Source: Acinetobacter sp. WC-141
Lineage (GTDB): Bacteria; Pseudomonadota; Gammaproteobacteria; Pseudomonadales; Moraxellaceae
Reading direction: 5' to 3'
NCBI RefSeq assembly: GCF_000313935.1
Contig: NZ_AMSS01000053.1
Span: 1 to 57,826 of the forward strand
Length of the DNA: 57,826 nt
This document shows positions 1 through 8,932 of this stretch, in pieces. Made by a program: the position numbers and the translations under genes. A model generated the notes under the pieces. It was not told the DNA's origin, searched no databases, and saw nothing but the letters and a program-made list of their open reading frames with translations. The first letter of the stretch is position 1. Each line of letters opens with the position of its first letter.

Positions 1-2
1 CT

Positions 3-200
3 GTAGCGACCCTTTGCCGTGAACACGGCATGAGTAATGCTACCTTTTATAAATGGCGTGCCAAATATGGTGGTATGGATACATCATTAATGGCTCGACT
101 GAAAGAGCTAGAAGCCGAAAATACCAGACTTAAAAAGATGTATGCGGAAGAGCGATTAAAGGCCGAAATCATCCAGGAAGCGATGGCAAAAAAGTGGTAA
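3..200 (+). CDS. IS3-family transposase OrfA, 3' part
   Basis: This is the last 65 codons of OrfA, the helix-turn-helix and leucine-zipper protein that recognises the IS ends and multimerises. The visible start contains the end of the HTH ([20 protein letters not shown]), followed by a heptad-like zipper ([20 protein letters not shown]). The frame ends with TAA at 198-200. It overlaps orfB by 7 bases and lies in the frame from which ribosomes would slip by -1 to make the OrfAB transposase. The N-terminus is cut off by the window edge. Confidence 0.85.
   Translation, partial: VATLCREHGMSNATFYKWRAKYGGMDTSLMARLKELEAENTRLKKMYAEERLKAEIIQEAMAKKW
188..194 (+). promoter_or_regulatory. Programmed -1 frameshift site A6G
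   Basis: The heptamer A AAA AAG lies in the orfA frame just before its stop. OrfB is in the -1 frame, so slippage here fuses OrfA to OrfB. This is the classical IS3-family signal. Confidence 0.8.
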
Positions 201-1009
201 AGCCATCTTGCCGGCGTAAGATGGCACAACAGGCAGTTGCCCAGCATGCCATTAGTATTCGTTTGGCTTGTAAAGCATTTGGCATTAGTGAAACCTGCTA
301 CCGCTATCAAGCCAAACTCAGCGATGACAATGCACTCATTGCTGAACAGCTCATTGAACTCACTGAGGAAAATTCCGATTGGGGCTTTGGTTTGTGCTTC
401 TCGTATTTACGGCATGTTGAGAGTTGCTGCTGGAATCACAAGCGGGTTTACCGCATTTACTGTGAGTTGGCACTGAATCTGCGTATTAAACCGAGAAGAA
501 GACTAAAACGGCATGCGCCTGAACCATTGAAAGAACCAATCCGAGAAAATCAGGTTTGGTCATTAGATTTTATGCATGATCAGCTTTCCGATGGTCGCAA
601 GTTTCGATTATTGAATGTGATTGATGATTACCGCCGCGAAGGCCTAGCCATTGAAGCAGGGTTCTCATTGCCCACAATCAGGGTTATTCGTACGTTGAAT
701 CAATTGCTGGAGTGGAGAGAAAAACCGTTAGTGATCCGATGCGATAATGGTCCCGAATTTATCAGTCACGAATTTGTGCGCTGGGCTACTGAGCACGGTA
801 TTCGTATTGAATATATTCAACCGGGTAAGCCACAGCAGAATGCGTATATTGAACGCTATAATCGGACCATACGTTATAGTTGGCTGAGCAAGCATTTATT
901 TGATACTTTGGATGAAGTACAAGATTATGCAACAAACTGGTTGTGGCATTACAACCATGAAAGACCACATCAAGCTAACAAAGGAAAGCCACCTCTAATG
1001 GCTGCTTAA
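194..1009 (+). CDS. IS3-family transposase OrfB (DDE/rve integrase domain)
   Basis: This is the catalytic part of the IS transposase, normally made as an OrfAB fusion; the GTG at 194 is only the first possible independent start. The N-terminal third is an HTH_21-like region ([18 protein letters not shown]). It is followed by the rve integrase core with the DDE triad: Asp in WSLDFMHD, Asp in [10 protein letters not shown] and Glu in NAYIERYNR. The C-terminal [15 protein letters not shown] block is typical of IS3 OrfB. The frame is intact, so the enzyme could be active if the left end is present. The segment [19 protein letters not shown] departs somewhat from the usual family pattern. Confidence 0.9.
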   Translation: MVKPSCRRKMAQQAVAQHAISIRLACKAFGISETCYRYQAKLSDDNALIAEQLIELTEENSDWGFGLCFSYLRHVESCCWNHKRVYRIYCELALNLRIKPRRRLKRHAPEPLKEPIRENQVWSLDFMHDQLSDGRKFRLLNVIDDYRREGLAIEAGFSLPTIRVIRTLNQLLEWREKPLVIRCDNGPEFISHEFVRWATEHGIRIEYIQPGKPQQNAYIERYNRTIRYSWLSKHLFDTLDEVQDYATNWLWHYNHERPHQANKGKPPLMAA

Positions 1010-1221
1010 CCTCTACTTTTAACTTCGGTTATTTATGGGAGGATTACCGATGTATATGTTTCTTAAGTAAATAGTTTAAATATTTAACTTATAGGGCTTA
1101 GTTGTTAGTACGCTGTCTAGAGAATTATTGAATACATATTTTCTTACTAAAAAGGTCTTAAGAATAGACTAATTTTTTCTAGGAGAGCGGTGGTGGTCCA
1201 CCACTCATTAAAATGCTGAGG

Positions 1222-1458
1222 CTAGGATTTCTGTTTGTTTTTTTGGCGTAAGACATACAAATATAAGTTTTCTACTTTTTCACGTGCCCATGGTGTGGTA
1301 CGTAAGAATCGTAATGAGGATTTAACACTTGGATCTATGCAAAAACATCTAATTTCAATTTTACGACTTAAGCCTTCAAATCCACCGTAGTAATCCAATA
1401 ATTCATCCAAAATGTCAGCAAGTTTTTTGCCGTGTAAAGGGTCATTGGAGGCGTTCAT
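1222..1458 (-). CDS. VF530 family small DNA-binding protein
   Basis: The 78-residue protein matches the VF530 (DUF2132) family: NDPLHGKKLADILDELLDYYG at the start and IDPSVKSSLRFLRTTPWARE in the middle. These proteins are small all-helical proteins reported to bind DNA; the cellular role is poorly known. The C-terminus is a basic tail (LRQKNKQKS). The gene stands alone on the minus strand between the IS3 element and a long AT-rich gap. I recognise the family from conserved motifs, not a search. Confidence 0.8.
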   Translation of the reverse strand: MNASNDPLHGKKLADILDELLDYYGGFEGLSRKIEIRCFCIDPSVKSSLRFLRTTPWAREKVENLYLYVLRQKNKQKS

Positions 1459-3034
1459 AATAGATCAACAATATTTTGGGAGTCCATTATTATAACCTGA
1501 GCTAGTTGGAAAGTGAGAGTGATTGCGGAAACACATCCCGAAGCTTATTAGGTTGTAATTGATTATCGAAACTGGCTGATTTTAGTTTTTAGACTTAAAC
1601 AAGCCAGATAAAGAGAAAGATTTCTGGAATATTTTTTAATGCCTTAGTGTGAGTATTTGAAATGTTGTATGTATTGTGGGGATGGAAATCTAAAGAATAG
1701 CTGTACACATAAATTATATAAGTTTTTCAAAAGCATGCATAGCAGTATTTTTTATTTTTTTAATTAAATTTCAATGGGATAAGTGGTTATATGAGTTTTA
1801 AATAAGAGCTTAGGCAGGTTAATAATTTTGATGTTTAAAAGGCGATTTAGAAAAGAAATCTATATGGCAGCCAGTAGTAGTCACAAAATACAGCTCGTAA
1901 AGGTGATGTGCAGTTCACTAGGGTAAATATAAAAATGCAATTACAACTTATCGGAAATTACCTAGAGAATTGTTCCGGCGAAGATTAGAAATAGGGTTAA
2001 ATCAATTTAAGCCGTTAAGAGTACCACAGCTTAGTAAGTTGCTTGAGCAACAAATACAGTTGGGAAAGCTTTTAACAATTCAGTGTAATGAAGCATAGAT
2101 AGATATAGCGTAGTAACAATACAGAGTAGCCAGGGCCTTATATATGGTAGGTTTCCAAATCTTCTATTTAACATAATATACATTATACGAACAGCTATAT
2201 AATTCGGTAATAAGCCCTTAGTACTACGCTTTACTTAAACTCTAATACTTATTTTTCTCGTGCTAGCGCTTAAGCAATGCTGTATGTCGATGACAGCTTT
2301 AAAGGATGTTTATTTTCCTAAGATAATTTTTATCAAGAATAAAGACTTCATCATCCAAATAAAATTTAAGTAAATGGTGATCTTCATCTGATTTGAATAT
2401 TACTATGCTTTTTCTCTAGCTCATATTTCAACTTGATATAGTTTGATGTTGAAAATATCGTGCATGTTTGACTGCATAAAAATTTAAAGAAATCTTAGAA
2501 GCTAAAACTAGCTTTCTTTTAGTGTCCCCGTATATTTAAATACTAAAAGTATGTGATGAATTTCAATTTATAAGATATAACATTCACATATTTAACCAAT
2601 AAGGTGAATTTAACTTACAAATTAAAATAAAAAGTATAATTAATCACATTTTAAACTAAATAAGTATCTTATATCTCTGTAATAGCCTTGTAATACAAAA
2701 CCTAAAATCTCAATATATAATTTACATATTATTTAAATATTAAACTATATATCATTTGGTCCTTTAATTTTATTCTGTTGCAATATTGAGCTATTGTTTT
2801 TATATTTAATTAAATATCAACAACTTAATTTGGTGTGATTAATTTTACGTCATTATGATTATTATATTTATTAATATGGTTTAGAAATTTTAACCATTAC
2901 ATTATTTAAAACAATTAATGTGATTTATATCACGCGAAAATTAATAATTTTTTATTGAATTAAACTTAATTATTGTTTTTAAATTAAAAATATTGTATCA
3001 AATATATAAACTATTTTATAAATAGGCATATAAA
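1459..3034. other. Long AT-rich intergenic region without a convincing gene
   Basis: About 1.6 kb with many stops in all frames and strong AT bias, increasing toward 3034. The only open stretch that catches the eye is 1922-2098 on the plus strand (listed separately). No tRNA, convincing terminator or repeat array was seen. The AT-richness next to a pilus operon would suit silencing by an H-NS-like protein, but that is inference. Confidence 0.5.
1922..2098 (+). pseudogene. Possible decayed coding remnant
   Basis: A frame open for 58 codons without its own ATG, ending TAG at 2096-2098. It encodes a basic, helix-prone peptide containing YRKLPRELFRRRLEIGLNQF. Its composition looks more protein-like than its surroundings, but I do not recognise a family. 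It may be chance. Confidence 0.2.
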
Positions 3035-3325
3035 ATGAAAAATAATATTTTTAAACTTCTTATTCTGATGGTTGTTTCCACTTCCCCACTATTTTGTTAT
3101 GCAAATAACACAATAATGATAAGAGGAAATATTGTTGAAGATACATGTTCAACACAACATAGCGAAATAGAATGTGTTGAGGTAAACAATTTAAATATTA
3201 AACTTGATAGTGAATATTTAAATAGAGATAGTCTTTTTAAGTTGGCTCAACATACTGAGAAAATGGACACTAGCATTGAAAGCATAGGTTCAAATCACAA
3301 AGTCGTACTTATCAACTATCATTAA
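3035..3325 (+). CDS. Small secreted pilin-like protein (truncated fimbrial subunit)
   Basis: The 96-residue protein has a clear signal peptide (LLILMVVSTSPLFCYA, cleavage about residue 23). It continues with NTIMIRGNIVEDTC, which parallels the start of the mature FimA encoded downstream (GTITINGLVTDKTC). The first cysteine is at the place where type 1 pilins have their disulfide cysteine, and a second follows after 10 residues. The rest of the pilin fold is absent (usual length 170-180). It may be a decayed pilin, a small secreted accessory, or a chance fragment kept in front of the operon. A weak AGG ribosome site lies 8 bases before the ATG. Codon use is very AT-rich compared with fimA. Confidence 0.6.
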   Translation: MKNNIFKLLILMVVSTSPLFCYANNTIMIRGNIVEDTCSTQHSEIECVEVNNLNIKLDSEYLNRDSLFKLAQHTEKMDTSIESIGSNHKVVLINYH

Positions 3326-3817
3326 CTTATTACGCATATCATTGAGGCTATTCCTGCAGTAAGCTCAAAATTAAAGAGTGATTTGTCGAACTCATCGCAT
3401 ATTTTGATGAAATAGATGAATCGCTCTTTTTCTATAAAAAATGACTATTTGTTTATTTCTTCTGTATACATATGCATAATTTATTCTATATAATTGTATT
3501 CTAAGAATTTAAGATCATTTTTCACATAAATGGTTTAATTCTTTTCTATTTGTATAGTGTTCTTATGTAACTTGCTTCTTTTCATAGCTTTTCTTTTTCA
3601 TAAAACAAAAAAACTTTCATAAACAGCTATATAAGCTGTAATTACCCACTCTGCATTCTAAATAAAGAATGTGGTTCAATTAAAATTATTAAAAAATAAT
3701 GTGATCTAGTTTGCATTTTGTTTAAGAAGTGTTAATATCGCCGCATTACTTTTCAAGATGTCAAACACTGGAAAAGTAAGGAATTAAAACTTTTATCCAG
3801 ACTTTTGAGAAAACACT
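3326..3817. other. Intergenic region upstream of fimA
   Basis: 492 bases with no gene. It contains a terminator-like hairpin at 3375-3432 for the small gene before it. It must also carry the fimA promoter, probably within the last 120 bases. I saw no invertible element with flanking inverted repeats such as fimS of E. coli. Confidence 0.5.
3375..3432 (+). terminator. Terminator-like hairpin after the small pilin-like gene
   Basis: The arms AGAGTGATT (3375-3383) and AATCGCTCT (3419-3427) pair over nine positions with one G-T wobble. The downstream arm runs into a T-rich tail. The loop is long (about 35 bases), which lowers confidence. Confidence 0.45.
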
Positions 3818-4351
3818 ATGAAAAAACTTGCTTTGATCGCTGCTCTTTCGGTTGTAGGGATTGCGAATGCTCAAGCTGCTGATGGTACAATTACAATTAA
3901 TGGTTTAGTTACAGACAAAACTTGTGACATCGTTACCCCTGCTGGTAAAGACTTCACAGTTACTCTTCCAACTGTTTCTAAACAAACTTTAGCTGTTGCT
4001 GGGGATGTTGCTGGTCGTACTCCTTTCCAAATCAACTTAGCTAACTGTTCACAAGGTAAAGTAGCTACTTACTTCGAACCAGGTGCAACTGTTGACTTTA
4101 ATACTGGTCGTTTACTTAACCAAGACGCTACTGGTGCTAAAAACGTTAACGTTCAACTTTTAGGTAGCAACAACAATTTCATCCCAGTTCTTGCTGCGGG
4201 TGCAAACGGTGCTCAAGCTAACTCTCAGTGGGTTGACGTAGCTGAAGGCGCAAGTGCTGACCTTAACTACTATGCTGAATACTATGCAACTGGCGCTTCT
4301 ACTGCTGGTAAAGTAACTACTTCTGTTCAATACACAATTATCTATCAATAA
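3818..4351 (+). CDS. Type 1 fimbrial major subunit (FimA-like pilin)
   Basis: The 177-residue precursor has a signal peptide (MKKLALIAALSVVGIANAQA) and a mature pilin domain beginning ADGTITINGLVTDKTCDI. Two cysteines (in KTCDIV and NCSQGK) would form the pilin disulfide. It ends with the alternating hydrophobic strand SVQYTIIYQ, the donor and chaperone-recognition strand. Length and layout fit chaperone-usher major pilins. It is the first gene of a four-gene operon with chaperone, usher and adhesin. A strong hairpin after its stop would allow much more pilin than usher to be made. Exact pilus type (Fim or Pap-like) cannot be decided by eye. Confidence 0.9.
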   Translation: MKKLALIAALSVVGIANAQAADGTITINGLVTDKTCDIVTPAGKDFTVTLPTVSKQTLAVAGDVAGRTPFQINLANCSQGKVATYFEPGATVDFNTGRLLNQDATGAKNVNVQLLGSNNNFIPVLAAGANGAQANSQWVDVAEGASADLNYYAEYYATGASTAGKVTTSVQYTIIYQ

Positions 4352-4364
4352 TTAATTGATAGCG

Positions 4365-4399
4365 GGGTTTCTATGTCCGCATGGAAACCCTGTTTTTTT
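4365..4399 (+). terminator. Attenuating terminator between pilin and chaperone genes
   Basis: Arms 4365-4375 (GGGTTTCTATG) and 4380-4390 (CATGGAAACCC) pair over 11 positions with one wobble around a TCCG loop, followed by a run of seven T. It lies inside the operon, so it probably sets the pilin to chaperone ratio. Confidence 0.8.
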
Positions 4400-4442
4400 G
4401 TGTACCGCTTTCCCGAATCTTTCTTGGTTGAGAACTCGAAAA

Positions 4443-5177
4443 ATGAAATTGAACAGTTATAATTTTTTGTTAGGTTTGGCATTTGCTTCAGCAGTTGTCG
4501 CACCTGCTACTCAAGCAGAAATTGTAATTCATGGCACTCGTGTAATTTATCCGTCGGATGCTAGAGAAGTTACGCTACAAGTTAGCAATAACGGTTCAAA
4601 GCCAGCACTTGTCCAAGCTTGGATTGATGAAGGTGACCCAAAAAGTACACCGGACCAATCAAAAGTTCCTTTTATGATTGCTCCACCAATTTCTCGTGTT
4701 GAAGCAACGAAAAGTCAGACCCTTCGTATTACTGCTTTGCCAAATGCTTCTCAACTAAATCAGAAGCAAGAAACGGTTTTGTGGTTGAATATTTTGGATA
4801 TTCCGCCTAGACCCACTTCAAAAAGTGAAGATACGACACCTGATAATTTCCTGCAACTTGCAATTCGTTCACGGATTAAATTCTTCTATCGTCCATCATC
4901 GATTAAAGAAGACGCGAATTTAGCATCAGATAAGCTTCAATGGATTAAATCTGGTCAAAGTTTAACGGTAAAAAATCCTACCCCTTTTCATATCACGCTG
5001 ACTTCTGTTTACCAAAAGGCTGGTGATAAAAAAGTTGATTTATTACCTCAAGGGCTAATGATTAAGCCTTTTTCTGAAGCGTCAGTTCAACTTAAGAATG
5101 GCAATCTTCAAGATATGAGTTTTATTAATGTCAATGACTACGGTGGTCGAGTCGAACACCCAATAAAACTTCAGTAA
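4443..5177 (+). CDS. Periplasmic pilus assembly chaperone (PapD/FimC family)
   Basis: Chaperones of this family cap pilin subunits in the periplasm by donor-strand complementation and deliver them to the usher. I chose the ATG at 4443 (MKLNSYNFLL) instead of the longer frame from 4356 because it begins a proper signal peptide (LLGLAFASAVVAPATQA). The longer frame would run through the terminator hairpin. The mature protein starts EIVIHGTRVIYPSDAREVTL, the family's typical first strands. It continues with the conserved ETVLWLNILDIPP and the alternating IRSRIKFFYRP subunit-binding strand. Length is 244 residues, normal for the family. It lies 55 bases before the usher gene. Confidence 0.9.
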   Translation: MKLNSYNFLLGLAFASAVVAPATQAEIVIHGTRVIYPSDAREVTLQVSNNGSKPALVQAWIDEGDPKSTPDQSKVPFMIAPPISRVEATKSQTLRITALPNASQLNQKQETVLWLNILDIPPRPTSKSEDTTPDNFLQLAIRSRIKFFYRPSSIKEDANLASDKLQWIKSGQSLTVKNPTPFHITLTSVYQKAGDKKVDLLPQGLMIKPFSEASVQLKNGNLQDMSFINVNDYGGRVEHPIKLQ

Positions 5178-5232
5178 TCAGATTTATCTTTTTAATAAAT
5201 TTAAGCACCTATATGTGTAGGCGGACTTAGCT

Positions 5233-7794
5233 ATGCCAAAAAAAAGGCAAGAATCTTATAAATTATTAAAACGCCATATTTGTTACTACTTGGCTTCTGG
5301 TGTTGTCACAATGACAATGCCTGTATTCGTGCATGCTGAAGAAACAACTACGAGTGCTCCAGTAGAGGCTGAATTTGATTCTGCTTTTTTAATTGGAGAT
5401 GCTCAAAAAGTTGACATTTCTCGTTTTAAATATGGTAACCCGGTTTTACCGGGCGAATACAACGTTGATCTATATGTAAACGGTCAATGGTTCGGTAAAC
5501 GCCGCATGGTCTTTAAAGCCTTAGACCCAAATAAAAATGCAGTAACTTGCTTTACAGGAATGAACCTCCTCGAGTACGGCGTTAAACAAGACGTTTTGTC
5601 TAAGCACACGACCCTTCAAAAAGAAAATAATAGTTGTTATAAAATTGAAGAGTGGGTTGAAAATGCATTTTATGAATTTGATACCTCTCGTTTACGTGTA
5701 GATATTTCTATTCCACAAGTTGCATTGCAAAAAAATGCGCAAGGCTATGTCGACCCAAGCGTATGGGATCGAGGCATTAATGCTGGTTTTCTATCTTATA
5801 GTGGTAGTGCCTATAAAACATTTAATCAGTCTGGTGACCGAAGCGAAACTACAAACGCATTTATGGGCGTTACAGCTGGTTTAAATATTGCTGGCTGGCA
5901 ATTACGTCATAATGGCCAATGGCAATGGCAAGATACCCCTGCTGAAAATCAATCAAAATCGAATTATCAAGAAACAAGTACATACTTACAAAGAGCTTTC
6001 CCTAAATACCGTGGTGTTTTAACGCTAGGTGATAGTTTTACCAACGGTGAAGTATTTGACTCTATTGGTTATCGCGGTATTGATTTCTCAAGCGATGATC
6101 GCATGCTACCAAATAGTATGTTGGGCTACGCCCCTCGTATTCGTGGTAATGCAAAAACCAATGCAAAGGTTGAAGTTCGTCAACAAGGCCAACTTATTTA
6201 TCAAACAACTGTTGCACCAGGTAACTTTGAGATTAATGACCTTTACCCTACTGGTTTTGGTGGAGAAATTGAAGTTTCTATTATTGAAGCAAATGGCCAA
6301 GTACAAAAATTCTCTGTTCCATATGCTTCAGTTGTACAGATGCTCCGTCCGGGCGTAAACCGTTACTCTTTAACCGTAGGTCAGTTCCGAGATCAAGATA
6401 TTGATATTAATCCTTGGGTTGTTCAAGGGAAATATCAACAAGGGATTAACAACTACCTAACAGGTTACACAGGTATCCAAGCAACGGAAAACTATGCTGC
6501 TGTCTTATTAGGTGCTGCTTTTGCTACACCAATTGGTGCCGTCGCGTTAGATGTTACCCACTCAGAAGCTGACTTTGAAAAGCAGTCATCACAATCTGGG
6601 CAAAGTTTCCGTTTAAGTTATAGTAAGTTGATCTCTCCGACCAACACAAACTTAACACTAGCAGCTTATCGTTATTCGACAGAAAACTTCTATAAATTAC
6701 GTGATGCTCTGCTTATTCGCGATTTAGAAGAAAAAGGCGTAAATACCTATGCTGCTGCGGGTCATCAGCGTAGTGAATTCCAAATTACTTTAAACCAAGG
6801 TCTTCCTGAAGGTTGGGGTAACTTCTATGTAGTGGGTTCATGGGTTGACTATTGGAACCGTAGTGAAAGTACTAAACAGTACCAAATTGGTTATAGCAAT
6901 AACTACCATGGTTTAACTTATGGTTTGTCTGCAATTAACCGTAAAGTTGAGTACGGTTCAAATGATACGTCTCATGATACTGAATATTTAATGACGCTTT
7001 CATTCCCAATTAACTTTAAGAAGAACTCAGTTAACGTCAACGTTACTGCTTCTGAAGATAGCCGTACTGTTGGCGCAAGCGGAATGGTGGGTGATCGCTT
7101 TAGTTATGGTGCCTCTGTGTCGCATCAGGACTATGCAAATCCATCATTTAACGCAAATGGACGTTACCGTACTAACTATGCAACTGTTGGTGGTTCTTAT
7201 AGTATTGCTGACTCTTACCAACAAGCAATGGTTAGCTTAAGTGGTAGTGTGGTTGCACATTCAGATGGTATTTTATTTGGACCTGAGCAAGGCCAAACGA
7301 TGGTACTTGTACATGCACCTGATGCAGCTGGGGCAAAAGTTAATAATACCGTTGGTTTAAGTGTAAATAAGGCTGGTTATGCGGTTATCCCGTATGTTAC
7401 ACCTTATCGCCTAAACGATATTACGCTTGACCCACAAGAAATGTCGAGCCAAGTAGAGCTTGAAGAAACTAGTCAACGTATCGCACCTTTTGCTGGTGCA
7501 ATTGCGAAAGTAGATTTTGCGACTAAGACAGGTTATGCAGTCTACATTAATAGTAAAACTGCTGATGGCAACAGTTTACCGTTTGCAGCTCAAGTCTTTA
7601 ACCAAAAAGATGAAGCTGTAGGTATTGTTGCGCAAGGTAGTATGATTTACTTACGTACCCCACTTGCTCAAGATCGTCTCTATGTAAAATGGGGCGATGA
7701 AGGTAATGAGCGTTGTTCGGTTGAGTACAACATCAGTAATCAGTTGCAAAGTAAGCAACAAAGCATGGTAATGACTGAGGCTGTCTGCAAATGA
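5233..7794 (+). CDS. Outer membrane usher protein (FimD/PapC family)
   Basis: The usher is the outer membrane pore that assembles and secretes the pilus. The 853-residue protein has a signal sequence (LASGVVTMTMPVFVHA). The N-terminal chaperone-binding domain begins EFDSAFLIGDAQKVDISRF and contains PGEYNVDLYVNGQWFGKR. A long beta-barrel region follows with RGIDFSSDDRMLPNSMLGYA and RPGVNRYSLTVGQFRD, with a plug within it, and then C-terminal domains with paired cysteines near the end. All are family hallmarks and the length is normal. The stop overlaps the adhesin start (ATGA), which indicates translational coupling. Confidence 0.95.
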   Translation: MPKKRQESYKLLKRHICYYLASGVVTMTMPVFVHAEETTTSAPVEAEFDSAFLIGDAQKVDISRFKYGNPVLPGEYNVDLYVNGQWFGKRRMVFKALDPNKNAVTCFTGMNLLEYGVKQDVLSKHTTLQKENNSCYKIEEWVENAFYEFDTSRLRVDISIPQVALQKNAQGYVDPSVWDRGINAGFLSYSGSAYKTFNQSGDRSETTNAFMGVTAGLNIAGWQLRHNGQWQWQDTPAENQSKSNYQETSTYLQRAFPKYRGVLTLGDSFTNGEVFDSIGYRGIDFSSDDRMLPNSMLGYAPRIRGNAKTNAKVEVRQQGQLIYQTTVAPGNFEINDLYPTGFGGEIEVSIIEANGQVQKFSVPYASVVQMLRPGVNRYSLTVGQFRDQDIDINPWVVQGKYQQGINNYLTGYTGIQATENYAAVLLGAAFATPIGAVALDVTHSEADFEKQSSQSGQSFRLSYSKLISPTNTNLTLAAYRYSTENFYKLRDALLIRDLEEKGVNTYAAAGHQRSEFQITLNQGLPEGWGNFYVVGSWVDYWNRSESTKQYQIGYSNNYHGLTYGLSAINRKVEYGSNDTSHDTEYLMTLSFPINFKKNSVNVNVTASEDSRTVGASGMVGDRFSYGASVSHQDYANPSFNANGRYRTNYATVGGSYSIADSYQQAMVSLSGSVVAHSDGILFGPEQGQTMVLVHAPDAAGAKVNNTVGLSVNKAGYAVIPYVTPYRLNDITLDPQEMSSQVELEETSQRIAPFAGAIAKVDFATKTGYAVYINSKTADGNSLPFAAQVFNQKDEAVGIVAQGSMIYLRTPLAQDRLYVKWGDEGNERCSVEYNISNQLQSKQQSMVMTEAVCK

Positions 7795-8819
7795 AAAGAA
7801 TATTATTAACGGGTGCTATATTTACGGCTGGCCTTGGCGTGTATAGCGAAGCTAATGCTTACTGTACTTTAGACAATAAGAATGGAGGCTCATTTAGCAC
7901 GGTTGACATTTCCATGGCCGTAGGTCGCGTTGTGGTAAGACCAAGTGATCCTGTTGGAATGGTTTTAAGAAAAGCAACTTTTCCAATTACCGACAATGGT
8001 TCAAGAGCTAAATGTACGTCTTATAGTGATACTATTACTGCCGCACTTACTCAAGGTTATGCATTAAGCCCACTAGGGAATAATATCTATTCTACCAACA
8101 TTCCTGGGATTGGTATTCGTCTTTACCGTGAAGCGGAAAATGCAACTAACTTTTCAGGGTATTATCCATATACTCGTAGTTTAACACCAAGCACTTATTA
8201 TACTCTTGCTTCGGGATATTTTGTTGTCGAAATTGTGAAAACTGCTGCACAGACTGGTTCGGGTGCATTAGTGCCTGGTTTATATAGTCGATACTATGTA
8301 AGTGGTTATATGAACCGCCCTTTTTTAACCAGTACAGTTAACGGTGATGCAATTACCATCGCCTCTTCTTCATGTGAAATTCAAGGTAATATTAATAAAG
8401 TTGTACAATTGCCAACAGTTACCAAGGCTGGTTTTAAAGGCATTGGCTCAACTCAAGGCGAACAAACCTTCGATATGAACATTCTCTGTAATGGTGGTAT
8501 TAATCCAACAGGTTATGAAGAGAAGAACCTGATTAGCTTAACTTACGACTTTACCCAAGACGGAACAAATAATCAGGTATTGGCAAATACTGCTCCGACA
8601 TCTGAAAAAGCAAACGGCGTAGGTGTACAGTTACTTTGGAACTATCAAAATAAGAATCAGGTCATCAAAAAAGGTGACAAATTAGCACTAGGTACATTGT
8701 CTTCTAACCAGACAATTCAGTATAACGTACCGATGACTGCCCGCTACTATCAAACAGCAACAAATGTGACTGCTGGGAAAGTTCGTGCAATGGCTACTGT
8801 AACGATTCAATATGATTAA
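7791..8819 (+). CDS. Fimbrial tip adhesin, two-domain
   Basis: The 342-residue product has a signal peptide (GAIFTAGLGVYSEANA) and an N-terminal domain of about 180 residues with no obvious homology, as expected for a receptor-binding lectin domain. A C-terminal pilin domain starts near ITIASSSCEIQGNINKVVQL and ends with VRAMATVTIQYD, the chaperone-recognition strand. This is the layout of FimH/PapG-type adhesins. The binding specificity cannot be read from sequence. The start overlaps the usher stop by four bases, and the stop codon lies within a perfect 34-bp palindrome. Confidence 0.85.
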   Translation: MKRILLTGAIFTAGLGVYSEANAYCTLDNKNGGSFSTVDISMAVGRVVVRPSDPVGMVLRKATFPITDNGSRAKCTSYSDTITAALTQGYALSPLGNNIYSTNIPGIGIRLYREAENATNFSGYYPYTRSLTPSTYYTLASGYFVVEIVKTAAQTGSGALVPGLYSRYYVSGYMNRPFLTSTVNGDAITIASSSCEIQGNINKVVQLPTVTKAGFKGIGSTQGEQTFDMNILCNGGINPTGYEEKNLISLTYDFTQDGTNNQVLANTAPTSEKANGVGVQLLWNYQNKNQVIKKGDKLALGTLSSNQTIQYNVPMTARYYQTATNVTAGKVRAMATVTIQYD

Positions 8820-8834
8820 TCATATTGAATCGTT
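8801..8834. repeat. Perfect 34-bp palindrome over the adhesin stop codon
   Basis: The 17 bases 8801-8817 are the exact reverse complement of 8818-8834, with GATTAATC at the centre. The last codons of the adhesin lie in the left arm. There is no run of T after it, so it is not a standard terminator. It could fold at the mRNA 3' end and protect it, or stop transcription without a U-tract. Confidence 0.85.
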
Positions 8835-8932
8835 ATTAAGTGGAATAAAATTCAAAATCATAAATATTAATAATAAATTTTACTTTATCACTACTTTCTA
8901 AAAACTTAATACTTAACTTAATAGGAATATTT

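Larger units (their letters stand above)
1..1050 (+). mobile_element. IS3-family insertion sequence, left end outside the window
   Basis: The element holds the 3' part of orfA and a complete orfB in the overlapping arrangement typical of IS3-family elements, with a slippery heptamer between them. The left inverted repeat lies outside the window. The right end is estimated near 1050, about 40 bases after the orfB stop, in the sequence ending GGGAGGATTACCGA. It cannot be confirmed without the other end. Subgroup assignment (IS51-like by protein character) is tentative. Confidence 0.8.

Noticed and set aside
1010..1221. Second IS remnant after the IS3 element
   Set aside because: No transposase-like frame or repeat was seen in this stretch.
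3326..3817. Possible phase-variable promoter switch before fimA
   Set aside because: No pair of inverted repeats flanking the promoter region and no recombinase gene was found.
4356..4442. N-terminal extension of the chaperone gene
   Set aside because: It reads through the terminator hairpin, and the signal peptide begins at 4443.
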